Below, in pieces: positions 1-11,251 of a stretch of DNA of 64,000 bases (position 1 is its first letter; each line of letters begins with the position of its first letter). Source of the stretch: Vigna angularis (taxonomy: Eukaryota; Streptophyta; Magnoliopsida; Fabales; Fabaceae); contig NC_068970.1 in the NCBI RefSeq assembly GCF_016808095.1, positions 45,667,630 to 45,731,629 of the forward strand, read 5' to 3'. The position numbers were made by a program, and so were the translations under genes. The notes beneath the pieces were generated by a model that made no database searches, was not told the origin of the DNA, and worked only from the letters and a program-made list of their open reading frames with translations.

Positions 1-519
1 TGCTCGCCCCTCTGTCGCGTGCTCGTCCCTCTGTTGCGTGGTCGTCCCTCTCGTTGCGTCAAAGGTCACGCTGCTACAGTTCGTCCACCACCGGCGCCTC
101 CATTGTCTCCGACGAAGTCCTTCCTTGCGGCGACACGAATTGGTTCTATGTAGGTGCAAATTCGCGATTAGGGTTTCCATCTAATTTAGGGTTTTTTCTG
201 GAGATGGTGGTAATGGTGGGTTTTGGTGGTTCATGGTGGTTTCTAGGATGAGATTGCTGGTGTGAGGTGTTTTTGCAGGTCTGTAAATTTCTGATGATGA
301 ACGAAGAAGATGGTGGTTCACAAATTGGGTGGTAGGGCGATTCTCGCGAAGGATGAAGGTGGTCTATGGTGGTGTTTTGGGTGGTCTGATGTGAGAAAGA
401 CGGTGGTGTTTGGCGGCGTGAGGTGTTTGGAAGCGTGAGAAGGACGGATGGTGGTCGGCGGTGGGGAAACCAGTGTTTGGAAGCGTGCACTAGTGCAGCG
501 AGGGGCTTTTACCGCGGTT

Positions 520-880
520 GATTTTCACTATACGTCGCGGTTCACGAACCGCGGCATATTCAGCCGCGATAGTAAGTCAGACACTTTATGCCGCGGTTCT
601 AACCGCGGTATATAGGCTGAGGAATATGCCGCGGTTGACTAGGGAACCGCTGCCTAAATTCATTTTTTTTTAAAAAAAAAAATTAAAAAAAAAATTAAAA
701 AATGCACTATATGCCGCGGTTGAACCGCGGCATATAGGCCGACTAGTATGCCGCGGTTAGTGTCAAAACCGCGGCCATATGTCTCGTTTTTAAAAAAAAA
801 ACGAAGCACTATATGCCGCGGTTGTGGTTTGAACCGCGGCATATTCCCCTTATATGCCGCGGTTGTGGTTAGAACCGCGG
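520..880. repeat. Left subterminal palindromic CCGCGG array of the nested CACTA element
   Basis: Units of the form TATGCCGCGGTT...AACCGCGGCATA recur in alternating orientation, so neighbours can pair into hairpins. In En/Spm-type elements such subterminal arrays are the binding sites for the element's own DNA-binding protein; applying that role here is inference. Confidence 0.75.
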
Positions 881-1046
881 CATATTCCCCTGCAGTTTTT
901 TAAAATAGCAGGTCTGTTTTTGTGATATCCACTACCACAAAAACAGACCTGCATATAAAAACATTTACAGAAATTCAATTTCAACATAACAAACACATGT
1001 TCAAATGTATTTCAACATCAAATAAAGTAGAGAGTCTAAGAAAATT

Positions 1047-1280
1047 CTATCTAATCAAATGCATTGTTGTATAGCATCTTAGAAAACCATCACATATAAG
1101 ATGTTCTCTAATTTGAGTTGCGTTCAACTTTCTCTCATTCAAACAGTTCACACAAGGACATCTAAACTTCACTTCATCATTAGTTCTCCCCTCATTACGT
1201 TGCGCAAATTGTATAAATTCCTCCACACCTCTCTCGTACTCAGCACTAATACGTGGTAAATTAATCCAATTTCGATCCAT
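1047..1280 (-). pseudogene. CACTA transposase-associated (TNP2-type) N-terminal domain fragment
   Basis: A 77-codon open frame starting MDRNWINLPR matches the start of the transposase-associated domain that precedes the En/Spm TNP2-type transposase in plants. The hallmarks are a Trp at residue 5, an EYERGVEEF segment, a Cys cluster C-P-C-x-x-C (FRCPCVNCLN) and a following IREHLICDGF block. In autonomous elements this module leads into a transposase several hundred residues long; here the frame stops within the domain and no catalytic transposase domain follows. It lies inside the element at 488-2523 and is a relic of the gene the element lost. Expression is not indicated. Confidence 0.75.
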
Positions 1281-1799
1281 ATTCCTAAATATTACATAAA
1301 TAATATTTTAAGGTTTATAAATAATACAAGAACTACAACACACATTACCAAAACTATAGCAAAAACCATATCATACATTACCAAAACTATAACAATTTCA
1401 TGCACTATCAAAATTAAAGCAAAAATTATACCAAAACTATAGAAACTTCATACATTACCAAAACTATAACATTATGCAAAAATTAATGAAGCAAACACGT
1501 TAAAAATGCAAATGGTCATAAATACCTGGAAGAGGAACTGCGAAAACGCTTGGTGCAAAAAAAACCAAATCGCAGCAGAGATGGAATGACTCGTTTTGAA
1601 ACGATTTTGATCGGCTAAAACTGTTTCAAATGCGTCATACATGAGAAAGGACCGAATAATTTCAAGTTTAAACGGTGCAAAAACACGTACCTGAGATGAT
1701 GGCTGTCGGAGGAGAAGAGAAAACGCGAAAACAGTGAAAACCCGCGAGGAAGACGACACTGTTCCAACGTTTTGTTTTTTAACTCAGAACGGGAGAATC

Positions 1800-2505
1800 T
1801 ACCGCGGTTCACTACTTAACCACGGTATAAAAGGGGTATATGCCGCGGTTTAACCCCCAACCGCGGCATATACTAATTTAAAAAATTATCAGAAATGGCA
1901 TTTTTGAAATTATATTCAAACTATATGCCGCGGTTCAGCGGGCAACCGCGGCATATACCTCGAAATATTTGAAATGAACATTAAATTAATTTCATATAGG
2001 AGAATATGCCGCGGTTCCCCAGAGAACCGCGTCATATACCCCTGAAACGTGTTCAACACAACTGTCTCCCCAACTGCCTTTCAGAGAATTTCAGAAGTTA
2101 CAGGGGGTATATGCCGCGGTTCTCTGGGGAACCGCGGCATATACCCCCTGTAACTTCTGAAATTCTCTGACTGACAGAGAAGTTGAGACGTTACAGGGGT
2201 ATATGCCGCGGTTCCCCAGAGAACCGCGGCATATACCCCCTGTAACTTTTCAAATTCTCTGACCCAGTCAGCACCTGCAATAAATTGGCAGGGTATATGC
2301 CGCGGTTCTCTGCACAACCGCGGCATATACTCTGTTATTTAATTTTTTATTCATACGTGGCGTCAAAGGCAATGGTTGACTGGGGTATATGTCGCGGTTC
2401 CCAGTAGAACCGCGGCATATATGTTCGTTTTATTTACAAAACTGCCACCGCGCATCATTATGCTGCGGTTTTCGTTGAACCGCGGCATAATGTGCGCTGT
2501 AAAAT
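1800..2505. repeat. Right subterminal palindromic CCGCGG array of the nested CACTA element
   Basis: At least seven TATGCCGCGGTT...AACCGCGGCATATAC hairpin-like pairs occur, some joined by longer duplicated arms such as the inverted CAGGGGGTATATGCCGCGG blocks near 2100-2250. The density is higher than in the left array. Confidence 0.75.
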
Positions 2506-3119
2506 CCCGATTTTTTACTAGTGGTGAGAAGGACGGATGATGGTCGGCAGTGGGGAAACCAGGAAGACCATACTACCTCGGTTCCCTTTTAACCGAGTTC
2601 TAATCCTATATCATTTTGCCTCGGTTTATAACCGAGGCATAAAAAGGCATGCTTTTTACCTCGTCTAGATATACTTCGGGTCAAGAACCGGTCCCTAAAG
2701 ACTAAAATAACCGGTGCCATAACCTCTAAATGCACTAGTGCCTGGTCAAACAACTCAACCCAACTAAATAACCCAGCTCGACCAAAGATCACAACTTGAT
2801 CATACAACCCATCCTGGCTAACGTCAAATATATACCTAAAAATAAAACATTTATTTAATATAAGTAACTAGATACATTAATTAAATATAAATAATGGTTC
2901 AAAGACTTGTATCATCCATAATCCAGTAAGTGTAATATTCAATTATTCTTTCCCCAACACAATTTCTAACATTCTTCCCTATGTAAGTACAATATGATTT
3001 CATTATAACTCTCCCAAATATAACTTCATCCTATGAAACCACAATTAGCTTATCGCTTATGATCTTAACAAGTTGGTGTAATACATCAATAAAATTGTTC
3101 ACAGGTAAAAAAAAACTTC

Positions 3120-3470
3120 TTTATTAGAAAGTGGTTTTTTTAAGCCTAACTCAACTCTACAAAACTGGCTTATAAGGTGAGGTTTATCTCACTTATATAT
3201 ATTCCCTTTACGCCGAGGTATAAATATCTCGTGCGTGAGAGTAGAAATTGATGGGATGGTCCGATAGTGGCCTAACAACGAGTGGAAATAGAAATGCCCA
3301 CATAGAACTCGCTAGGATAGGTTCTAACCATGACTCTCATATCATATTACAAAGTAATTTTTTTAAGCTTAACTCAACCCCACAAAACCGGCTTGAAAGG
3401 TGAGGTTTACACCTCACTTATATATTATAAATTGGCCTTATTTCTAGTCGATATGAGACTTCAAACATTT
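3120..3470. repeat. Dispersed legume repeat, two copies of its conserved block
   Basis: The block 'CTCAACTCTACAAAACTGGC...AAGGTGAGGTTT' at about 3148-3190 recurs as 'CTCAACCCCACAAAACCGGC...AAGGTGAGGTTT' at about 3371-3408, followed by a TCTAGTCGATATGAGACTTC segment. I know this combination as a very common dispersed sequence in legume genomes; its transposon class is not clear to me. The stretch between the copies (ATGGTCCGATAGTGGCC, GAACTCGCTAGGATAGG) belongs to the same repeat. Confidence 0.55.
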
Positions 3471-4499
3471 TTTATGAATTTAAGACTTTCTTCTCTAATG
3501 TGACTATTATTACATGAAAACAATTTAAGTAATTATGAACACAAATAACATGAAAACATAAAAACAAAGTAGTGTATGCCATTAAATGAAATTAGAGTTA
3601 TTATTAGATTCTAACATTATTAGAGTTATTGTTAAAAATACAAAACTGTGTAAAAAACAAACACAGGTTGTCAAATCATAATATTAAAATCAAATCCGTA
3701 TCTTAGAATTTCAAATCAATAAATATAAACTATTTTTTGAAATAAATAGTTTTGAATGAAAGTTTACAGAGAGAGAAAGGGACATTTTATTTTAAAACCA
3801 AATGATAAAATATAATCCATTCAAAATCAATGTTTTAACATTTTAATCATATTTTTTAAATTTTTTAACTTTTTTTTTAATTTAAATTAGAGTTTAGTGG
3901 GATACAAATACTATGATATTCGTACGAGTCTCATTAATGTACAGCTATAAACAATACCTATATCTGTTATTTGTAGAAAATCATTTATATATCTATTTCC
4001 TACCGATTTTTATCTTTAAATATCTGCAGTTATGATATTTTTTTTTATATCTTTAGTTAGAAAAAAGTGGACTTAAGAGTCATACAATGTCAACACTATC
4101 ACAGCCATACCAACGAGGACTATGCCTTCAAACAAGACAATCTCCATAATGATCGCCTTCCATAGACAAATTCATTTTGATAAAGTTTCAGGTTGACTAT
4201 AACAACTGAATAGATATACTCCAGCGGAAAACCTTTAAACGTCTAGAAGTGTTCGAATATGCCATCCTGAAATAGATTAACTTCGACACCAAGTTTGGAG
4301 AGAACAACATTATTGAACCATCAAAGTTGACCACAACACATCAACACATCATGGAATGTCTTTCTCGACCAAACATTTCGACCATTAAATTAAAAATAAT
4401 CTACATCATTTATTTTCATCAATATAAATGGATTCATAAATATATAATTTATCATTTATTCTCAACAAACGAATTTATAATATATATTTTAGTGTCGAT

Positions 4500-4930
4500 C
4501 TAATTCATGCAAATGTTATTTTTATTTTAATATTATGTCTACTAATATTTATAAAAAATAAAATTTCTTTTAATATTTAACGTGGACTTAGTCAATACTG
4601 ATTATTTATGAATAAAAATTATTTATTTTATTACTGGGCTTCACCCATACTACTTCTTTATAGGTTAAAATCATTTTTTTTATTCTTTGACACTGATTTG
4701 ACTGAGACGATTCTTTTATAAATAAAAATATTGTTTTTATTACTTAAGGTGGTTTAAATGACATTACATCTTCGTAAATAAAAAATAAATTTTTTGTATT
4801 ACTTTGTGTTAGCGTGGATCTGATACTAGTATTTTATAAATAAATATTAATATTTTAATGTGGACTTGACCAACACTAACTTTTTATGAATAAAAATTAA
4901 ATTTAGTTTTACTATGAGACTGACTTTAAC
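4500..4930. repeat. Diverged tandem repeat, unit roughly 80-100 bp
   Basis: The phrase 'GTGGACTTAGTCAATACTGA...TTATGAATAAAAATTA' recurs in altered form about four or five times, for example near 4583, 4688, 4812 and 4860. The copies have drifted strongly, so the array is old. Confidence 0.4.
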
Positions 4931-5296
4931 ATCTAAAAAATGTGTCCAATACCGATGTTACTATATAAACCAATGCTGCATTGTGAAAGCTAATTCATTG
5001 ATTTCTTTTATGAATTTTTATGTTAGACATAATGCATATGATGTCAGACATAATGAGTTTGACATCAAAGATAAACATATTAGAAAAAAAAAGATGTTAC
5101 CACACTTTCTTAAAAAAACATGTAATCAAACTTTTTCCACAATATATCAGAATCTAGCATAAATTTAGTGATGAAATTGTCATATTTTTCATTAGTGAGC
5201 TTTTCTGAATCTAATTTTTTTCTCAAAACTATTAAACTTTCTTGAAGAGCTTTCTTGGGAATACACTTCTCTAATTTTGAATATCTAGATAACCAT

Positions 5297-5300
<4 letters not shown>

Positions 5301-5360
<60 letters not shown>
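5301..5360. repeat. (TA)n microsatellite
   Basis: About 29 uninterrupted TA units. Confidence 0.95.
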
Positions 5361-5365
<5 letters not shown>

Positions 5366-5648
5366 TATTATATTATGTTTCCTAATAAGTCAAAACATAT
5401 TCTTCGCACAGATTTTGGTGTTCCAAATTTAATCATATATCTTCATATTTCATACTTCCTCAAATCTGTAATCTATGTATTTCTTCCTCAAACGATAAAA
5501 TAATTGGAATGACAACAGATGCACATGAGTCTTTGTTATGAATGATCTTTCTATGTTTTATCTTATAAAAGTATTATTAGTTGCATGTTTTATATTATAA
5601 AGGTAATCATTAGTATCACATGTTATGTAATTAGAGTTTGAAGACTTA

Positions 5649-7891
5649 GGCTGTGTTCGCATGAACCGAATTTACTGTTCATGCGAATTACAGAGCGAAG
5701 AATTGAAAGTTACGTCGTGTTCGTATGAAAGGATTGGCGAGGAAAAGCGCGGACGGATTTGCGGGATTCATCCAGTTTTCATCACCCGCGGATGTGAGAA
5801 GATTTGCACTGATTTTAAGTGAAATGTCGAGTGTGCCCCGAGCTTTATATTAAATTCCACGTACGTAAATGGTATCCAGATAGCACAGTGCACCGAATAA
5901 CCGATTACATGAAGGGTAACCGATTACATGAAGGGTAACCGATTACATGGTGAAGGGTACATATCAATAACCGATTCCAAAGCTCAGAAAAAAGTTAAAA
6001 CATGCACTGTGGTTTCACGAGAAAGAAGCAATGCACAGAGTAAAGTGGATGTAGCTTGGTGAAAGAAGAACAGGGTCAGCAGCACGCGTACTCGGTTACA
6101 AGATATCGTAACCGGTTACGGTTGGCGTAACCGATTACAGCAGCCATAACCGGTTACAAGGTGATTCAGGTTTTTCGAAGAAACCCGTATTCGGTTACAG
6201 AGGCTTGTAACCGGTTACAATTTTCCAGAACGTGTTACAGACCGGCTCCGGTTGCAGGCGTGGTGTGCATGAGTTGGTCCCTTTTGGCAGGTTGTGGTGT
6301 GTGAGTTGGTTACACATTCATTTGTGCATGGCTTCCTCCGTCGTTGGTTAGGTCCAGGGTGTTAAGGTTGATGCATGGAGGTGGTGGCACCGTTGGGGTT
6401 GTAGAGAAGACAACACATGATGAAGGGTGGTTTGGTAGCACTACCCTTGGAGGCAGAGACTGAGTTACAGATGACATAAAGAAGGGGATGCGTGAGGGGA
6501 GGGACATGTGTTCCATGGAGAAGAAGATGTTGATGGGGATGGAGTTGGAGAGGAGGAGGAGTACGGTGGTGTGGAGGTTTTAAAAAACTGTTTTTTAACG
6601 TGTTAAAGCAGGCAGAGTTGGAGTTCAAGGATTTTGTTTATTTCTGAAGCAACATGCTAACCATGTCTTGCAGGTTTATGTTTTGGACTGAGAGGTGCAT
6701 TGGTAAGGTGGTGGTAAGCTTTCCTCTCTAATCATAGTTGTTTGCAATCAGGTTGGAAATTTTCCGATGTTTGTTACATCTTCAGCTGTTCATTTCTTTT
6801 CTTCTGTTCTTTAATACATACGTAATAATAATGCTTAAATTGCTTTCATTATTTCATTCATCATTATTTATTTTGCAGATTGATATTACTGTTATATCAT
6901 TATTCTTTTAGTATACAATTTTGGCTTTAAAATAATACGAGGCTTGTTAATATTTTAAAGCAAACAAAGTATTATATGGTTGTTTTTTACGCAGGTAACA
7001 ACAATTTTTATGTGCAAATCTTCTAAATTAATATGCCATTGTGATATGTGAAATTTATATATATTTGTAAAAATATATGCTTTTGACACATTTTTTCTAA
7101 AATGGCAATGAGTTGGATTACAAATACTTTACCTATGACTCGATTTATAATAAAAAAATCTGTCTTGTTATAGGTTGAATATTCATTTAGAAAATATTTA
7201 TAAATGTTTTAAAGTCTACACTACAGGTAAATAATCACAAATATTTTAAAACATATATATTTTATAAATTTTTAAAATAAAATTACAAAATAAAATATAA
7301 AATATAATATATAATATAATATAAATTTACTTTAAAATTATGAAGTAACATGCTAACCATTGTATTTCTCAAACAATATTTGTATGTTGAATTCTTTCAA
7401 CTTTTTTTTAGGTCGTGTGATATTATAACTTAGTACTTAATTGTGGTTGTTTGATTAATGTTAATCATTCTCACATGCGTGATAAATAAATTGATATCAC
7501 TTCGTACTTAATAATGTTACAATTTAATTCTACAATTTAAAATACATTCATTTTACTACAATTTAATTTTTATAATATTTAAAAATTAATTTTTACAATT
7601 TTTCATAATTTTTTTCTCTTTTTAAACATTTATACAATTAAATATAACATTACAAAATAACATTTTAAAATACTTTTATAAGTAGGGGCAATTTGGTAAT
7701 CTTAATTTTCTACCAATTAAACAAATTTTTAAAATCTATCACATCAATCAAATCCTACACTAATTCTCACAAACTTTACTTCCAAATCCACTCAAAAAAA
7801 CAACAAAAAAATTACCCTCAAATCCACTCAAATCCATTCAAATCATCTCCCCCAAATCATCTCCCCCAAATACCCCCAAAAGAACACACCC
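5649..7891. mobile_element. PIF/Harbinger-like element, non-autonomous
   Basis: The left end reads GGCTGTGTTC and the right end reads GAACACACCC, a 10-bp terminal inverted repeat with one mismatch (GGSTGTGTTC). TTA flanks both ends (5646-5648 and 7892-7894), the target duplication typical of PIF/Harbinger and Tourist-type elements. No transposase frame is recognisable. The interior holds an array of AACCGATTAC/AACCGGTTAC palindromes at 5895-6225 and ends in a Pu/Py-biased tail. A second, degraded relative starts near 19157. Confidence 0.6.
5895..6225. repeat. Clustered TAACCGATTACA / TAACCGGTTACA palindromes
   Basis: About ten copies of the core TAACCGRTTACA occur in 330 bp. The form TGTAACCGGTTACA is a perfect 14-bp palindrome. 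Three early copies are in a short direct tandem (unit AACCGATTACATGAAGGGT). I cannot assign a role; repeated palindromic sites could bind protein or fold. Confidence 0.7.
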
Positions 7892-7894
7892 TTA

Positions 7895-9409
7895 ATGCGT
7901 GGGTGTTGGGTTGAGCAGCTTTACGTACGTGAATTCATTTTAGGTGTCAGTGGGACCATCTTAATTATGAGTATTGGGGCATTAATACGCTTTATAATTG
8001 GCATATATTAATACTCTCATGATGGAAGTAGTGGTAAAACCCAATCATATGATAAATTAATTTGACGCGTCTTTGAAAGATAGGCATTCTGTAGAATCAG
8101 AAATTGTCGATTCTGTCCTCATCCTCACGTTTTTTTCATTGACTGAAGGCCTGAAAGGTCAAAAGAAACGACAAGTTGTAGTTTTGGTCTAAAACAATGA
8201 AGATAACGAGAGTACTATGTTGGTTGGGTGCGTGCAAACCGGGACCATGAATACTGTTTATTCATAGCCACTAGCAACTTTAGTTCTTTAATAGTATTCA
8301 ATGGTGCTTACTAGTTAAGTATTTAATTATTTGTCTCATTTTCTCCATGTTGGTTGGTGTAAGTAAAACAACGTTAGAATGATAATCCAATTGCTATCTA
8401 TCCTCGTAAAAAAATATTCAAAGCTTTTGCATTGATGCCAGGAATGCCAGCTTTTTGAATAATCTTTGTGGACGGATGAGGTTAGGTATAGATTCGTTCA
8501 TAATCTTATTTCTAGATTAAGAGAATTCAAAAATAAAAGTAATCAAACTCTAAAGATAATTGCATAAAATTATAAGGATTAAACAGTTGGTTAGTGTAAA
8601 TACAACAAATAAAACACTTCGTTTAAGTTTATTAAACTTCATGTCTATTGGATTTGATTATGTTATATGTCTAGGGTTTGGTTTGCTTTTTCACATCTAA
8701 GAGTAAATCATAGGGTTTTTGGTGACAACAACTTTGTTTAATTTTGTAAAAAGGTTGAAGTATTCAAGTTTTATCTATTTATTGGTTTTTGTTAATAATA
8801 AGTAGTTAAAATTTTGATAAGTAATTATTCCAAAAAAAAAAATTGCTTTAGGTCATAGCATAAAATCATAGCCTAAAACATGAAAACTATGACCTAAAAT
8901 TTAGGTTACTTTTTTTCCAGCCGAGGATTAGATTTTCCTGGCCGTAAATAGTAACTCAGTCTATGTAACAATATTTTCAAAATCGTGGATTAAAATCTTA
9001 GCAATCACTACAGTTTTAAACCTGCTTTAGACTACATTTATTAAACTCTTCTTTTATGTTTTAGATTACACTAATACATGTTTTGACTTTGAGTCTAAAC
9101 CACATTTAGTAAATTATGGTTTTAGGTAATTGGTATTTTTTTTTTAAAAAAATTGCATAAATTGTTTATACAAAACTTCATGATGAGAAAATTGTAAATA
9201 TCTTCGACTCATAATATTATATAATTAGAGATCACACATCAACAGTTCAAACAATATTACCATCCATAACCAAATCCATAATAAATATGATTCATCCGTA
9301 TAATTCAAACCACTTAATTAAAATAACTAAAACTACAACAAATGTCTCCCCTAATATTTAGTCTACACTATAAATTTTATCGTATAATCTTGTTTCCTTT
9401 GAATGATTC
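7895..9409. other. Intergenic, no recognisable gene
   Basis: AT-rich sequence with frequent stops in all frames. A short inverted TTAGGTCATAG/CTATGACCTAA pair occurs at about 8852-8900, suggesting a small transposon remnant, but I cannot define ends. Confidence 0.5.
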
Positions 9410-9760
9410 GAAGTCTACAACCTTTTGCCAAATGGCCATTTTAGGTTTCTCTGACCTCTTCACCCAACAAAGTTTCTTAACAACCTATTCACTCTTTATT
9501 TTTCTTGAAGGTCTTTCTTAGGTCTTTTTCTAGGCTTTGCAGTTAACCTTCCAATTGATTGGTTGACTCGAAAGCACCCAATATCCACCAGGTCTTAGAG
9601 CTCGATCAACTTCAATGATATATGTTATCTGAAATGAAGAGTCCAAAATGCAGTTTTAAACAACTTTTAAACTTTATGCTCCCCAAAACGCCAATGACAA
9701 CAGGTACACCTCTTTCAAGAGCAAACTGAACTAATGCTTCATGATTAACCTGAGCAAACA
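9410..9760 (-). pseudogene. Fragment of a PMT-type methyltransferase gene (probable pectin methyltransferase family)
   Basis: On the minus strand, 9749 downward reads VNHEALVQFALERGVPVVIG, then [20 protein letters not shown] near 9605-9545, then a degraded tail with KRSEKPKMAIWQK near 9425. These match, in the right order, conserved blocks of plant PMT proteins (Golgi type II membrane S-adenosylmethionine-dependent methyltransferases of the QUASIMODO2 group): the HEAQVQFALERG block, the EVDRVLRPGGYW methyltransferase motif and the WEK...IAIWQK block. The section between the first two blocks, which normally carries the LPYPSRAFDMAHCSRC region, is missing or replaced, and the third block is broken by stops (for example KA*). 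No promoter or upstream exons are evident. It is a dead fragment. Confidence 0.75.
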
Positions 9761-11040
9761 ACCTGACATAATATAGCAAAAAGTAATGATGCAGGAACAC
9801 AACCATCACATATAAGTGTAGCTATATTGGATCTTATCGCATAAACTAAAACTATTTGATGCGTATGTTTTTGATCCTACACCATCTGTAATCCAATGCC
9901 AACGTAAAGCCAGCAAAACTGCAGGATTTTTCCTCATCTACATAGAAGCATTGCATAGTATGAATTCTTTATGATTGAGGAGTCAGAGTAAAAAAATGAA
10001 CAGACCGAATGGTAAAGTAGAAAGAAAGGTGGAAACAGAATTGTACAAGAAAACTACATAACTAATGCTACACCAGTTACCAAAATTAATCACACTATGC
10101 TTAAAAGAAGGCAAGGGAATTCAAAATAATGTTTTCTGGAGATATAACCAGCTTATCTAATCCTAATTTTTCACTAAAAAAAACTTTCATACTCCTAAAT
10201 GCCAACATCAATGTTCTCATTTCAGCTTTTGCTTCTAATGAAGCAAACAAAAACGTTGCAAGTTTATGATACATTCACAAAGAAAAAAAAATCCAGTTAT
10301 TGATCATCAACTCATCAGTTACCACTTAATCAACGATGAGGGTAAGGAGTTGTTAACAAAATGTTAGACGGATACAACTTATGATTACATAGAGAAGGAA
10401 ATAAGTGCGAAAAATAAATATTTATATGATTAAATTGATGTTAATGTTCATGTAAAACATAGACAGTAATGTAACTGGATAACAAAGATAATAGTTTAAT
10501 TATATGTGCTTAACAATTAGTTTACAAGTATAATAGGAGGTCTATGAAATCTAACGTAAAACATTATCGTATATAGGTGTTTAATTGCTAAGACCATTGT
10601 TTATATATGAATAATTGTGTGTCTCTATCTCTAGACACAACTAAGATGGAGATAATATTTAATATATGTTTACTAAAAGTATAATTTACATGAATTAAAA
10701 GAAAAAAGACTTGTGTTTTTATCACCAAAATTTTCCTTATTAATTATCCAGAGCACGAGCATTTCAATATATATATACATGTACTTTAACAAAGTGTGCA
10801 TAAAATATACACACATTTGTACAATATCTGAAGGTTCTGGATGGTAGACTTAATAGACACGGATCAGATCAGATAGTTTGACATTATATTTTCTTTATAT
10901 TACCACTTAATAGCTATTAATATTACTATTTTATTTCAAACTTTTACTTATGTTTATTTTTATTAGGGTTATTACTACCAGGAATTGTAAAGTGAGAGTT
11001 ATAAAAAAAATTTGGTGTGAAATGATCATTTTTCTTTTTT
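9761..11040. other. Intergenic, upstream of gene 1
   Basis: No coding frame I can support. The part nearest gene 1 (10700-11040) is AT-rich and probably holds its promoter; a specific TATA box cannot be chosen among many TATA-like strings. Confidence 0.4.
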
Positions 11041-11137
11041 TCTAATGACACTTATCCTTTTGTGTTACTTGGATTCCTTCCATACTCTTTTCCACACACT
11101 GGCTCTCTCTTTCTCCATTCTTTATTTTGGTGTCTCT

Positions 11138-11138
<1 letters not shown>

Positions 11139-11212
<74 letters not shown>
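11139..11212. repeat. (CT)n microsatellite in the likely 5' leader of gene 1
   Basis: About 36 CT units end 40 bp upstream of the proposed ATG at 11252. Pyrimidine-rich tracts are common in plant 5' leaders. The tract may vary in length between individuals. Confidence 0.95.
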
Positions 11213-11214
<2 letters not shown>

Positions 11215-11251
11215 GCAGAAAATAGAAAGGAGCGTCTTTCTGCATAGTTTG

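Larger units (their letters stand above)
488..2523. mobile_element. Nested CACTA-type DNA transposon, deletion derivative
   Basis: The element begins CACTAGTGCAG at 488 and ends TTACTAGTG at 2523. It is flanked on both sides by GTG (485-487 and 2524-2526), the 3-bp target duplication expected of CACTA elements. Subterminal regions are packed with CCGCGGTT/AACCGCGG units in both orientations. The only recognisable coding remnant is the transposase-associated domain at 1047-1280 on the minus strand, so the element is non-autonomous. Similar sequence on both sides (432-470 and 2523-2561) shows it landed in a short tandem duplication of the outer element. Confidence 0.8.
1..2740. mobile_element. 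Outer CACTA (En/Spm-like) element, right part, cut by window start
   Basis: The right terminus is the CACTAGTG at 2733-2740. Read on the minus strand from there inward, the sequence (CACTAGTGCATTTAGAGG, then a CGGTTATTTT block and an ACGAGG block) closely resembles the left terminus of the CACTA element at 16796 (CACTAGTGCAGTTAAGG and so on). CCTCGGTT/AACCGAGG subterminal repeats lie at 2575-2635. The left end is outside the window, so the target duplication cannot be checked. Positions 1-487 hold GC-richer sequence with short tandem units at 1-60 and no protein I recognise. The element is interrupted by the CACTA insertion at 488-2523. Family assignment rests on the terminus similarity. Confidence 0.55.
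2741..5645. other. Intergenic AT-rich stretch without a recognisable gene
   Basis: No convincing coding frame is visible. It contains the dispersed repeat at 3120-3470, diverged tandem units at about 4500-4930 and a TA microsatellite at 5301-5360, listed separately. The remainder is AT-rich sequence with homopolymer runs. Confidence 0.6.

Noticed and set aside
9612..9809. First thought to be lumazine synthase or isoflavone reductase from HEALVQFALERGVPVVIG
   Set aside because: The [12 protein letters not shown] and MAIWQK blocks downstream fit only the PMT methyltransferase family.
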